DNA of 31,794 bases from an uncultured Eubacteriales bacterium (GTDB lineage Bacteria; Bacillota; Clostridia; Christensenellales; Borkfalkiaceae): positions 1 to 31,794 of the forward strand of contig CACXHH010000191.1 of NCBI GenBank assembly GCA_902767455.1. The letters are read 5' to 3'. The translations under genes were made by a program, and so were the position numbers. The notes under the pieces are model-generated. The model worked only from the letters and a program-made list of their open reading frames with translations. It did not search any database and was not told the origin of the DNA. Position 1 is the first letter of the stretch; every line of letters begins with the position of its first letter. Positions 1-5,840 of this stretch are shown here, piece after piece.

Positions 1-437
1 GAAGCGTTTACGAGTTTTTCCAAAGCCGCCAAAGAAGCGCCCGTGGAGATAACGTCATCAACGATGAGAACGCGTTTACCTTTGAGATATTCTACGTCCG
101 AACCGTCGAGATAGAGCGCCTGTTGACCGCGGGTGGTGATGGACGTGACGTCAAACTTGACGACGTTGCGCATATAAAGTTTTGCCGATTTGCGGGCAAG
201 AACGTATTTGTTTACGCCCATTTGCCTTGCCATGGAGCAAACGAGAGGGATACCCTTACTTTCGGCTGTGATCATTACGTCGTGTTCGGGGGCTCTCTTG
301 ATAAGCTCGCGCGCGCAAGCTTCGGTAAGTTCCGTGTCGCCGAACATTACGAACCCGGCTATGTAAAGTTTATCGTTGAGCGGGCAGAGCGGAAGCTGTC
401 TTTCAAGCCCTGCGATCGTCATTTTATAGTATTCCAT
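1..437 (-). CDS. Purine phosphoribosyltransferase (adenine PRTase-like), C-terminus cut by window edge
   Basis: Type I phosphoribosyltransferase that would join a purine base to PRPP for salvage in the cytoplasm. About 145 N-terminal residues are present and the gene runs off the left edge. The PRPP-binding motif VLIVDDVISTGAS lies near residues 123-135, and the segment ITAESKGIPL near residue 55 fits the substrate-side motif of adenine/xanthine PRTases. The ATG at 437 is preceded by GAGG six bases upstream; a second Met five residues later lacks this. It is the third gene of a leftward operon after ruvX and the DUF1292 gene, 17 bases after the latter. The family is clear; whether the base is adenine or another purine cannot be decided without the C-terminus. 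Confidence 0.8.
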   Translation of the reverse strand, partial: MEYYKMTIAGLERQLPLCPLNDKLYIAGFVMFGDTELTEACARELIKRAPEHDVMITAESKGIPLVCSMARQMGVNKYVLARKSAKLYMRNVVKFDVTSITTRGQQALYLDGSDVEYLKGKRVLIVDDVISTGASLAALEKLVNA

Positions 438-454
438 ATCAAGCCTCGCAGTTT

Positions 455-886
455 TCAGTTTTCTTCCTTATCTTTTTCGTAAGAAGCAAACTCGTATTCG
501 TCCTCGCAACCGCAATCGCAGTGGTGGTGATGGTGTTCGTCGCCGCAATCGCATTCGTCTTCTTCCATGACCTTGGTGAATTCGTTGAAAACGGCGTCGA
601 GAGTAGCCTGATCTTCAACGGGAAGAAGCTCATTTTCGGCGGATATCTCGAAGATGACCACTTCGTCGGGATCGACGCCCGCGACTTCTTCGGCGGGCTG
701 GAAGAAGGCGTAGTCTTTACCTTCGTAATCGAGCGTGGCGATATGATAGAAGTTGTAAACGTTGCCGGCTTCGTCGGTAAGTTTTACCAGAGCTTCTTCG
801 TCTTCGCACCCGCAATCGCAACCTTCGTCGTGACAGTGTTCGTGTTCTTCGTTAAGCATTTCTTCTTTTTTGGTTTTTTCGTCCAT
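455..886 (-). CDS. DUF1292 family protein with Cys/His-rich tails
   Basis: 143-residue acidic cytoplasmic protein. The centre (about residues 32-105) matches the DUF1292/YrzB family: it opens with VKLTDEAGNVYNFYHIATLDY and has a page of acidic residues around FFQPAEE. The function of the family is not known. Both ends carry metal-ligand-rich stretches: HEHCHDEGCDCGCEDE near residues 15-30 and CDCGDEHHHHHCDCGCEDE near residues 112-130, so the same CDCGCEDE motif occurs twice. The GGGAG ribosome site lies inside the end of ruvX, and only two bases separate the ruvX stop from this ATG, so the pair is cotranscribed as in Bacillus yrrK-yrzB. Metal binding is an inference from residue content only. 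Confidence 0.88.
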   Translation of the reverse strand: MDEKTKKEEMLNEEHEHCHDEGCDCGCEDEEALVKLTDEAGNVYNFYHIATLDYEGKDYAFFQPAEEVAGVDPDEVVIFEISAENELLPVEDQATLDAVFNEFTKVMEEDECDCGDEHHHHHCDCGCEDEYEFASYEKDKEEN

Positions 887-888
887 TT

Positions 889-1314
889 TTATATTTCTCC
901 CAAATTTTTTAACCTGTTTATATAGTCTTCCAGAATATAGGAAGCGGCTATCGAATCGACGTAGTTTTTGCGCTTTTCGCGGCTGACGTCGCCGGCTAAA
1001 AGCACGCGCGTGGCTTCTTTCGTAGAAAACCTTTCGTCGGCGGTGACGACGGGGATATCCGTTACCGTTTTAAGCTTTGCGATAAAGCTTTCGGTAAGCT
1101 CGGTCTGTTCGCTTTTAGTTCCGTCAATTTTCACGGGAAGCCCGCAGACTATCCTGTCCGCCCCTTCTTTTTTTGCCAGTTCAGCCAAAAAAATAACGTC
1201 TTTTTCAAAATTTTTGCGCCAGTAGGTTTCGCGCGGCAACGCCATCGACATAAACGGATCGCTCACCGCAACTCCCACGCGCTTGTTCCCGATATCGTAA
1301 CAAATAAATTTCAT
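889..1314 (-). CDS. ruvX: Putative pre-16S rRNA nuclease / Holliday junction resolvase YqgF
   Basis: 141-residue RNase H-fold nuclease of the YqgF/RuvX family, which acts in 16S rRNA 5'-end maturation and has been described as a Holliday junction resolvase. The acidic active-site positions are visible: Asp7 in YDIGNKRVGVAVSDP, Glu in ADERFSTKEA near residue 95, and Asp in YVDSIAASYILEDY near residue 123. GLPVKIDGT is the usual central motif. Length is normal. It heads the operon ruvX-DUF1292-phosphoribosyltransferase. No Shine-Dalgarno precedes the ATG; instead a promoter sits immediately upstream (separate entry), suggesting a nearly leaderless message. Confidence 0.92.
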   Translation of the reverse strand: MKFICYDIGNKRVGVAVSDPFMSMALPRETYWRKNFEKDVIFLAELAKKEGADRIVCGLPVKIDGTKSEQTELTESFIAKLKTVTDIPVVTADERFSTKEATRVLLAGDVSREKRKNYVDSIAASYILEDYINRLKNLGEI

Positions 1315-1351
1315 ACTTTATAATTATACCACCATTTTACCTTTTTTACAA
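1315..1351 (-). promoter_or_regulatory. Promoter of ruvX operon
   Basis: Read on the minus strand: -35 TTGTAA (1346-1351), a 17-base spacer, -10 TATAAT (1323-1328), then 8 bases to the ATG. The predicted transcription start (about 1316) leaves a leader of one or two bases, too short for a ribosome site. Confidence 0.6.
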
Positions 1352-1483
1352 GCGATTTTATATATCCGAGCGGTATGCGGGCGCCCCTTTTTTACAAATC
1401 AGCGTTTTTTATACTCGGTAACCATTTGCCGCGCGTTTATCGCGTAACGAATATCGTCACGAACTATTGCCCATAATATTTTC

Positions 1484-1497
1484 GAAGTTAAAACTTC
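1484..1497 (+). repeat. Small inverted repeat upstream of the small membrane protein
   Basis: GAAGTT-AA-AACTTC, a perfect 6-base inverted repeat that ends directly before the AGGAG ribosome site of the gene at 1510. It could be an operator or a hairpin that affects translation; nothing else supports either. The rest of 1315-1509 holds the ruvX promoter and no clear plus-strand promoter. Confidence 0.3.
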
Positions 1498-1509
1498 AAG
1501 GAGAAAAAT

Positions 1510-1731
1510 ATGGACAAAAAATTGATAACAGGTATGCTTCTGGGCGCGCTTATCGGCGTTATCGTCGTAGAGAACGTTCCGAAGGTCAAGGAACTCTATA
1601 ATAAAGGTCAGAGCGCCGTCGTCGACAAAATAAAAGCGATTTGCAAAAAGAAGGATAAGTCCGAAAATAAGGACGCTTCTTTTAGCGATGACGACTGCAA
1701 CGAGTGCGACTGCGAAGCCCGCCCCGTTTAA
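1510..1731 (+). CDS. Small single-pass membrane protein, YtxH-like, with Cys-rich acidic tail
   Basis: 73 residues. Residues 5-22 (LITGMLLGALIGVIVVEN) form one hydrophobic helix with a glycine-rich face, followed by a charged amphipathic stretch (KVKELYNKGQSAVVDKI) as in YtxH/DUF883-like small proteins. The tail is acidic and ends DDDCNECDCEARPV, with three cysteines in a C-x2-C-x-C pattern. The AAGGAG site six bases before the ATG is strong, so it is very likely translated. It is divergent from ruvX and convergent with metK. No function can be assigned; a role at the envelope is only suggested by the helix. Confidence 0.75.
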   Translation: MDKKLITGMLLGALIGVIVVENVPKVKELYNKGQSAVVDKIKAICKKKDKSENKDASFSDDDCNECDCEARPV

Positions 1732-1770
1732 TGAAAAAGCGGGGCTATAAGTCGATAATTAGTTTTTTTT
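1721..1770 (+). terminator. Hairpin plus T-run with copy A of the recurrent intergenic element
   Basis: GCCCCG (1721-1726) pairs with CGGGGC (1740-1745) across the stop codon. It is followed by TATAAGTCGATAATTAG and eight T residues (1763-1770). The segment 1743-1760 is the clearest plus-strand copy of the CTATAAGTCGATAAT element. The T-run is 17 bases from the stem, so it is an imperfect terminator. Confidence 0.45.
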
Positions 1771-1779
1771 GACGATAAA

Positions 1780-1823
1780 AACAGGCTGTTGAGAGCTGAA
1801 TATTCAGCTCTCAACAGCCTGTT
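1780..1823. terminator. Bidirectional terminator, near-perfect 44-base palindrome
   Basis: Arms 1780-1800 and 1803-1823 are exactly complementary over 21 bases (AACAGGCTGTTGAGAGCTGA and its complement) around a TA centre. The plus strand continues TCGTTTTT and the minus strand TTTTATCG, with A/T-rich flanks. It lies between the convergent ends of the small membrane protein gene and metK and can stop transcription from both. Confidence 0.8.
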
Positions 1824-1837
1824 CGTTTTTACGCTTT

Positions 1838-3022
1838 TTACGCTTTTTTGTTTTCGGGCAAATACTTTTTAAGCTCGTCGACCATATCGAGTTTTTCCCA
1901 CGAGAAGCCTTCTCTTCCGAAGTGACCGTAAGCGGCGGTCGCTTTATAAATGGGCTCTCTCAAACCGAGCTTATTTATTATCGAGAGCGGACGGAAGTCG
2001 AATTCCTTCGCGACGATTGAAGATATCTCTTCGTCGGGGATAACGCCCGTACCGAAAGTGTCGACGTACATTGAAACGGGCTTTGCTACGCCGATAGCGT
2101 AAGCAACCTGTATCTGAATTTCCTTTGCAAGCCCCGCCGCAACGACGTTTTTGGCTGCGTATCTTGCCATATACGCGGCGGATCTGTCGACCTTGGTAGG
2201 ATCTTTACCCGAGAACGATCCGCCGCCGTGCGGGCAAGAACCGCCGTAAGTATCGACGATTATCTTTCTGCCCGTAAGCCCGCAGTCGGCTTTGGGCCCG
2301 CCGACTTCGAAACGCCCCGTCGGATTGATATAATATTTGGTGTCTTTCGTGACAAGACGCGCGGGTATAACTTCGTTAATGACGTATTTTTGAATATCGC
2401 TCCTTAACTGCTCGGTCGTCACTTTTTCCGAATGCTGACTCGATACGACGACCGTATCCACGCCGACGACCTTTTTTCCGTCGTAAACGACCGTGACCTG
2501 ACTTTTTCCGTCAGGACGGAGATAATCGAGCAGTCCGCTCTTTCTTACGTCGGTCAAACGCTTGGCGAGCTTATGCGCAAGAACGATGGCGGTGGGCATA
2601 TACTCTTCCGTTTCGTCGGTAGCGTAACCGAACATCATGCCTTGGTCGCCCGCGCCAAGCTTGTCGGCAAGTTCGCCGCCGCGCTTGTATTCGAGCGAAT
2701 TGTCTACGCCGAGAGCTATGTCGGGACTTTGGTCCTTTATAGCCGTGATTATGGCGCAGTTATCGCAATCGAAACCGTATTTTGCGCGGTCGTAACCTAT
2801 CTCGCGTATGGTGTCGCGAGCGATCTTCTGAATATCTACGTAACATTCGGTAGTTATCTCGCCCGAGATGACGACCATGCCCGTGGAAGCAAAACTTTCG
2901 CAGGCTACTCTTGCGTTTTTGTCGTTTTTTAAAATTTCGTCAAGTATCGCGTCGGCAATTATATCGCAGACTTTATCGGGATGTCCTTCGGTGACACTTT
3001 CGCTCGTGAAATATTTTAACAT
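1838..3022 (-). CDS. metK: S-adenosylmethionine synthetase
   Basis: 394-residue methionine adenosyltransferase, which makes SAM from methionine and ATP in the cytoplasm; the usual length. Conserved motifs: GHPDK at residues 14-18, GAGDQGMMFGYATDE near 125, and GGGSFSGKDPTKVDRSAAY near 265, which supplies ATP/phosphate and metal ligands. An in-frame ATG seven codons upstream (3043) overlaps the ribosome-site region. The start at 3022 is preferred because AAAGGAG lies seven bases before it and because family members begin with this Met. The leader contains GGAGATAAA twice in tandem. It is transcribed alone from its own strong promoter and ends in the bidirectional terminator at 1780-1823. Confidence 0.97.
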   Translation of the reverse strand: MLKYFTSESVTEGHPDKVCDIIADAILDEILKNDKNARVACESFASTGMVVISGEITTECYVDIQKIARDTIREIGYDRAKYGFDCDNCAIITAIKDQSPDIALGVDNSLEYKRGGELADKLGAGDQGMMFGYATDETEEYMPTAIVLAHKLAKRLTDVRKSGLLDYLRPDGKSQVTVVYDGKKVVGVDTVVVSSQHSEKVTTEQLRSDIQKYVINEVIPARLVTKDTKYYINPTGRFEVGGPKADCGLTGRKIIVDTYGGSCPHGGGSFSGKDPTKVDRSAAYMARYAAKNVVAAGLAKEIQIQVAYAIGVAKPVSMYVDTFGTGVIPDEEISSIVAKEFDFRPLSIINKLGLREPIYKATAAYGHFGREGFSWEKLDMVDELKKYLPENKKA

Positions 3023-3142
3023 TTTTATCTCCTTTATCTCCATAACTGTATTCTTGCTTTCGCAAACGTAAAACGCGAAAACTATTTCGTATAAGTGAAT
3101 ATAACTTTTAATTATTATATCTTGTATTTATTAAAATGTCAA
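3023..3142 (-). promoter_or_regulatory. metK promoter and leader
   Basis: Consensus promoter on the minus strand: -35 TTGACA (3137-3142), 17-base spacer, -10 TATAAT (3114-3119). The start is expected near 3107, giving a leader of about 85 bases. The leader can form a TTGC-GAAA-GCAA hairpin (about 3053-3064), or alternatively TTTCGC can pair with GCGAAA. No S-box SAM riboswitch is recognisable; the leader is too short for one with a terminator. Confidence 0.8.
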
Positions 3143-3149
3143 AGAAAAG

Positions 3150-3185
3150 TTTACAACGTTTATAAAGTATGATAAAATAATATTA
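3150..3185 (+). promoter_or_regulatory. Promoter placing the start site on the pflX ATG
   Basis: -35 TTTACA (3150-3155), 17-base spacer, -10 TAAAAT (3173-3178). Seven bases downstream is position 3185, the A of the pflX ATG. No ribosome binding site is present before the ATG. It overlaps the divergent metK promoter region, so the two may compete. Confidence 0.6.
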
Positions 3186-4042
3186 TGCACAAATGTTCAC
3201 TTTGTCCTTTATCGTGCAACGCCGAAAGGGAAAAAGCCGTCGGCGCGTGCGGCGTCGGCGACAAGATCAAAATAGCCAAGTATTATCTTCACCCGTTTGA
3301 AGAACCCGTGATATCGGGCGTTTCGGGCTCGGGTACGATATTTTTTTGCGGTTGCTCGCTTAAATGTTGTTTTTGCCAGAACTACGAGCTTTCGAGAAAC
3401 TTACGCGGCAAAGAAATAACGTCTTACGAGCTTGCCGATATTTTTAAGTTTCTTGAGGACGAAGGCGCAAACAACGTCAATCTCGTATCTCCCACGCAAT
3501 ACTCCGACAAAATTATACAGGCCCTTAAAATTTATAAGCCGAAAATACCCGTGTGTTACAACACTCACGGGTATGAAAAAGTTGAGTTAATCGACTTATT
3601 GAACGACTTCGTGGATATTTATCTCCCCGATTTCAAGTACGTATCGCCTGACAGATCGTTAAGGTATTCGGGGGTAGCGAACTACTTCGAGTACGCCTTC
3701 CCCGCCATTGAAAAGATGATAAAATCAAAGCCTTGCGTTATCGGCGACGACGGGCTTTTAAAGCAGGGCGTTATAGTCCGCCACCTTATTCTTCCGCAAA
3801 ATCTTGACGAAACGCGCAAAGTTTTATCGGCGCTTAAAAGTATAATCGGCGACGCGTATTTATCGCTTATGTCGCAGTATACGCCTTTCGGCGAACTTAA
3901 ATACCCCGAACTAAAACGAAAGATAACGCTTCGGGAGTATAACGCCGCCGTATCGTTCGCCCGCGCCGAAGGTTTTGAAAAAGTATTTTTGCAGAACTTC
4001 TCTTCGCAAAGCACGGAGTTTATCCCAAGTTGGGATTATTGA
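3185..4042 (+). CDS. Radical SAM protein, PflX family (pyruvate formate-lyase activating enzyme-like)
   Basis: 285 residues, typical of the COG1313/PflX family, whose substrate is not firmly established. A first Cys cluster CSLCPLSCNAER (residues 4-15) precedes the radical SAM signature CSLKCCFCQN (near residues 57-66), a C-x3-C-x2-C motif for the 4Fe-4S cluster. The segments VSPTQYSD, YNTHGYE and YLPDFKY are characteristic of this family rather than of PflA itself. The C-terminal part (MSQYTPFGELKYPELKR) also fits. It has no partner glycyl-radical enzyme in the window. The message is predicted to be leaderless. Its last seven bases overlap the end of a possible 34-residue ORF on the other strand. 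Confidence 0.88.
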   Translation: MHKCSLCPLSCNAEREKAVGACGVGDKIKIAKYYLHPFEEPVISGVSGSGTIFFCGCSLKCCFCQNYELSRNLRGKEITSYELADIFKFLEDEGANNVNLVSPTQYSDKIIQALKIYKPKIPVCYNTHGYEKVELIDLLNDFVDIYLPDFKYVSPDRSLRYSGVANYFEYAFPAIEKMIKSKPCVIGDDGLLKQGVIVRHLILPQNLDETRKVLSALKSIIGDAYLSLMSQYTPFGELKYPELKRKITLREYNAAVSFARAEGFEKVFLQNFSSQSTEFIPSWDY

Positions 4043-4140
4043 CTTTTCTTTTCGATATCAAGTAGCATTTTTGTAAGTTTCGCGCAAGTTTTTGGGCTTG
4101 CGTAGGTCAAAAGCTTTTCTATTTCGTTTTTCGTCAGCAT
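4036..4140 (-). CDS. Possible 34-residue peptide gene
   Basis: ATG at 4140 to TAA at 4036-4038, encoding MLTKNEIEKLLTYASPKTCA followed by a short lysine-rich helix (KLTKMLLDIEKKSQ). It would be a cytoplasmic amphipathic helix. There is no Shine-Dalgarno; an A/T-rich stretch precedes the ATG. It fills the gap between pflX and the PAP2 gene and faces both. The evidence is only a regular, non-hydrophobic composition and the fact that the gap is otherwise empty, so it may be spurious. Confidence 0.3.
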   Translation of the reverse strand: MLTKNEIEKLLTYASPKTCAKLTKMLLDIEKKSQ

Positions 4141-4153
4141 ATAAATAATATGC
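4137..4153. repeat. Inverted repeat GCATAT-AAATA-ATATGC
   Basis: Perfect six-base arms, 4137-4142 and 4148-4153, about 40 bases before the PAP2 start and over the start of the 34-residue ORF. Possible operator for either; no regulator recognised. Confidence 0.25.
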
Positions 4154-4192
4154 GCCGAAAGCAAATAAATATTTATACTTTAAGGAGTAACT

Positions 4193-4825
4193 ATGTTTCT
4201 CGCAACCGCAATCGAAACGCTCGACCACTCGTGGGCAAGCGTAATGCACGGCATGCAAAGCCCGTTTTTCAACGTGTTTTTCAAATACTTTTCGGTTCTC
4301 GCCGAACACGGACTGATAATACTTGCCATAAGCATTTTACTGTTTTTATTCAAAAAGACGAGAATACAAGGCTCGACGATATTCTTCGCCGTGGCGATCT
4401 CGATAGTTCTCGGGTATCTTGCGAAATTCGCAGTCGCCCGCCCGCGCCCCTTCTGGGACACGCAGACCGACTACTACGAGTGGTGGCTTGCCGCGGGAGC
4501 CGATTACTCTTCGAGCTACTCTTGCCCGTCAGGGCACGCGTGCGTTGCCTTCGCGTTCGCAACCGCGATGCTTATGACCTTCGATAAGCGCTACGGCTGG
4601 ACGGGATTCGTATTCGCGCTCGTAATCGGCGTAGCTAGAACGTATCTTATGCGTCATTACCTTACCGACGTACTTCTCGGACTCGTTTTCGGGCTTGTAA
4701 GCGGCGTTCTCGGTTACTTTGCCGTAGCCGCGATGAAAAGTTTTATTGAAAAACGCCCCGAAGGAAAGTTTTCAAACTTCCTTTTAAACTTCGATCTTAA
4801 ATCTGTTTTTGAAAAGAAACAATAA
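4193..4825 (+). CDS. PAP2-family membrane phosphatase
   Basis: 210-residue polytopic membrane protein of the type 2 phosphatidic acid phosphatase superfamily, whose bacterial members dephosphorylate undecaprenyl diphosphate or phosphatidylglycerophosphate. The three catalytic motifs are present: KFAVARPRP (near residues 82-90), CPSGH (near 109-113, phosphate-binding and acid/base His) and ARTYLMRHYLTD (near 146-157, containing R-x5-H-x3-D with the nucleophilic His). About five or six helices are visible. AAGGAG lies seven bases before the ATG. The last 30 residues are a basic cytoplasmic tail. Whether it recycles undecaprenyl phosphate (BcrC-like) or acts on another lipid cannot be told from the motifs. 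Confidence 0.88.
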   Translation: MFLATAIETLDHSWASVMHGMQSPFFNVFFKYFSVLAEHGLIILAISILLFLFKKTRIQGSTIFFAVAISIVLGYLAKFAVARPRPFWDTQTDYYEWWLAAGADYSSSYSCPSGHACVAFAFATAMLMTFDKRYGWTGFVFALVIGVARTYLMRHYLTDVLLGLVFGLVSGVLGYFAVAAMKSFIEKRPEGKFSNFLLNFDLKSVFEKKQ

Positions 4826-4839
4826 AAAAGCATACTGAA

Positions 4840-4870
4840 AGCGGTCGGGTAAAACCCGACCGCTTTTTTC
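4840..4870 (+). terminator. Rho-independent terminator after the PAP2 gene
   Basis: AGCGGTCGGGT (4840-4850), loop AAA, ACCCGACCGCT (4854-4864), then T-run through 4869. Perfect 11-base stem, 15 bases after the stop codon. Confidence 0.92.
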
Positions 4871-4875
4871 GTTAA

Positions 4876-4901
4876 GTCAGTCTATAACGCGATTAAAAGC
4901 G
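4876..4901. repeat. Degenerate copy H of the recurrent intergenic element
   Basis: GTCTATAACGCGATTAAAAG (from 4880) resembles the element core CTATAAGTCGATAA. It lies about 20 bases beyond the stop codon of the alpha/beta hydrolase gene, the position typical of other copies. Confidence 0.4.
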
Positions 4902-4921
4902 TTTTTTAATCGGAATAATCG

Positions 4922-5818
4922 TTACTTATTAAAGAATTCAAGTATATCTTCATAGACTTTTCCGTTATCCGTTTCGTTGAGTATCTCGTGGCGCATGCCT
5001 TTATAGGTTATAGCCGAAACGTTTTTAAAGCCCGCGTTTTCAAAAAGTTTTTTGCTTGCGGCTCTGCCCTTTTCGCCGCCCGTGCAAGGATCGTCTTCGC
5101 CGCCCACGAGAAGCACGGGCATATCTTCGTTGACGTCAACGTATTTACCGACCTTGCCCATTTTATTCAGCAAGTGGAAAAGCGCGCTGAACGAGCCGTT
5201 AGTGAACTTGATACCGCAAAGCTCGTCCGCTATATATTTTTGAACGTTTTCTTCGTTTACGCTCAACCAGTCAAGATTCGTCTTTCTGTCCTTTATGGAC
5301 TTGGCGTAAGGCCCTAACGCAAGGGTATACAGCAGTTTTGACGATTTCGTCTTTCCGCTTAAAGCTTTGACTATATTGCCGAGAAAAACCGCGACGGGGC
5401 TTGCCGGGTTGGGATTGACGTAGCCCGACAGCGCGACTTTCGCGTAATTTTTCGATTTCGTCTGCAACAAAACGCGGGAAATTATCGAGCCCATCGAGTG
5501 CCCGAAAAGATACACCGGCAAATCGTTGAAACGCTCTTTGATATACCCGTAAATAGCGTTCTGGTCGTCGATAAGAAGTTCTTCGCCTTTTTTATCGGCG
5601 ATATGCCCGATAAGCGGAGCGTCTTCGCCGTGCCCCCTCAAATCGGAAACGACGACCGAATACCCGTTTTTGCATAAAAATTCGGCGAACGGGTAATATC
5701 TTTCTTTGTGTTCCTGCATTCCGTGAACTATCTGTATCACGGCTTTACCTTCTTCCGCCGCAAAAACGGCAAGCGACAGTTTATATCCGTCGGAACTGTT
5801 TAAAAATAATTTTTCCAT
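4922..5818 (-). CDS. Alpha/beta hydrolase, monoacylglycerol lipase-like (serine aminopeptidase S33 type)
   Basis: 298-residue cytoplasmic hydrolase (no signal peptide). Catalytic triad candidates: nucleophile Ser in GHSMGS near residue 107, Asp in GGEDDPC near 243, and His in GMRHEILNE near 276. The oxyanion motif QIVHGMQEHKERY and DLRGHGED match the Hydrolase_4 family, which includes monoacylglycerol and lysophospholipases. The open frame extends to a TTG at 5824, but the ATG at 5818 sits six bases after CGGAG and is the better start. It lies 22 bases after the upstream glycerol kinase-family gene on the same strand and is probably cotranscribed. An acylglycerol esterase with a glycerol kinase would form a short glycerolipid salvage path; that link is an inference. 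Confidence 0.85.
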   Translation of the reverse strand: MEKLFLNSSDGYKLSLAVFAAEEGKAVIQIVHGMQEHKERYYPFAEFLCKNGYSVVVSDLRGHGEDAPLIGHIADKKGEELLIDDQNAIYGYIKERFNDLPVYLFGHSMGSIISRVLLQTKSKNYAKVALSGYVNPNPASPVAVFLGNIVKALSGKTKSSKLLYTLALGPYAKSIKDRKTNLDWLSVNEENVQKYIADELCGIKFTNGSFSALFHLLNKMGKVGKYVDVNEDMPVLLVGGEDDPCTGGEKGRAASKKLFENAGFKNVSAITYKGMRHEILNETDNGKVYEDILEFFNK

Positions 5819-5840
5819 AATCAACTCCGTTTTATATTGT

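Noticed and set aside
3023..3043. Upstream in-frame ATG of metK at 3043
   Set aside because: It overlaps the ribosome-site region and adds residues MEIKEIK not found in the family; the ATG at 3022 has AAAGGAG at the right distance.
4150..4587. A plus-strand frame starting 43 bases before the PAP2 ATG
   Set aside because: Out of frame with the PAP2 gene, arginine-rich, and lacking a ribosome site, whereas the PAP2 frame has AAGGAG and all three catalytic motifs.
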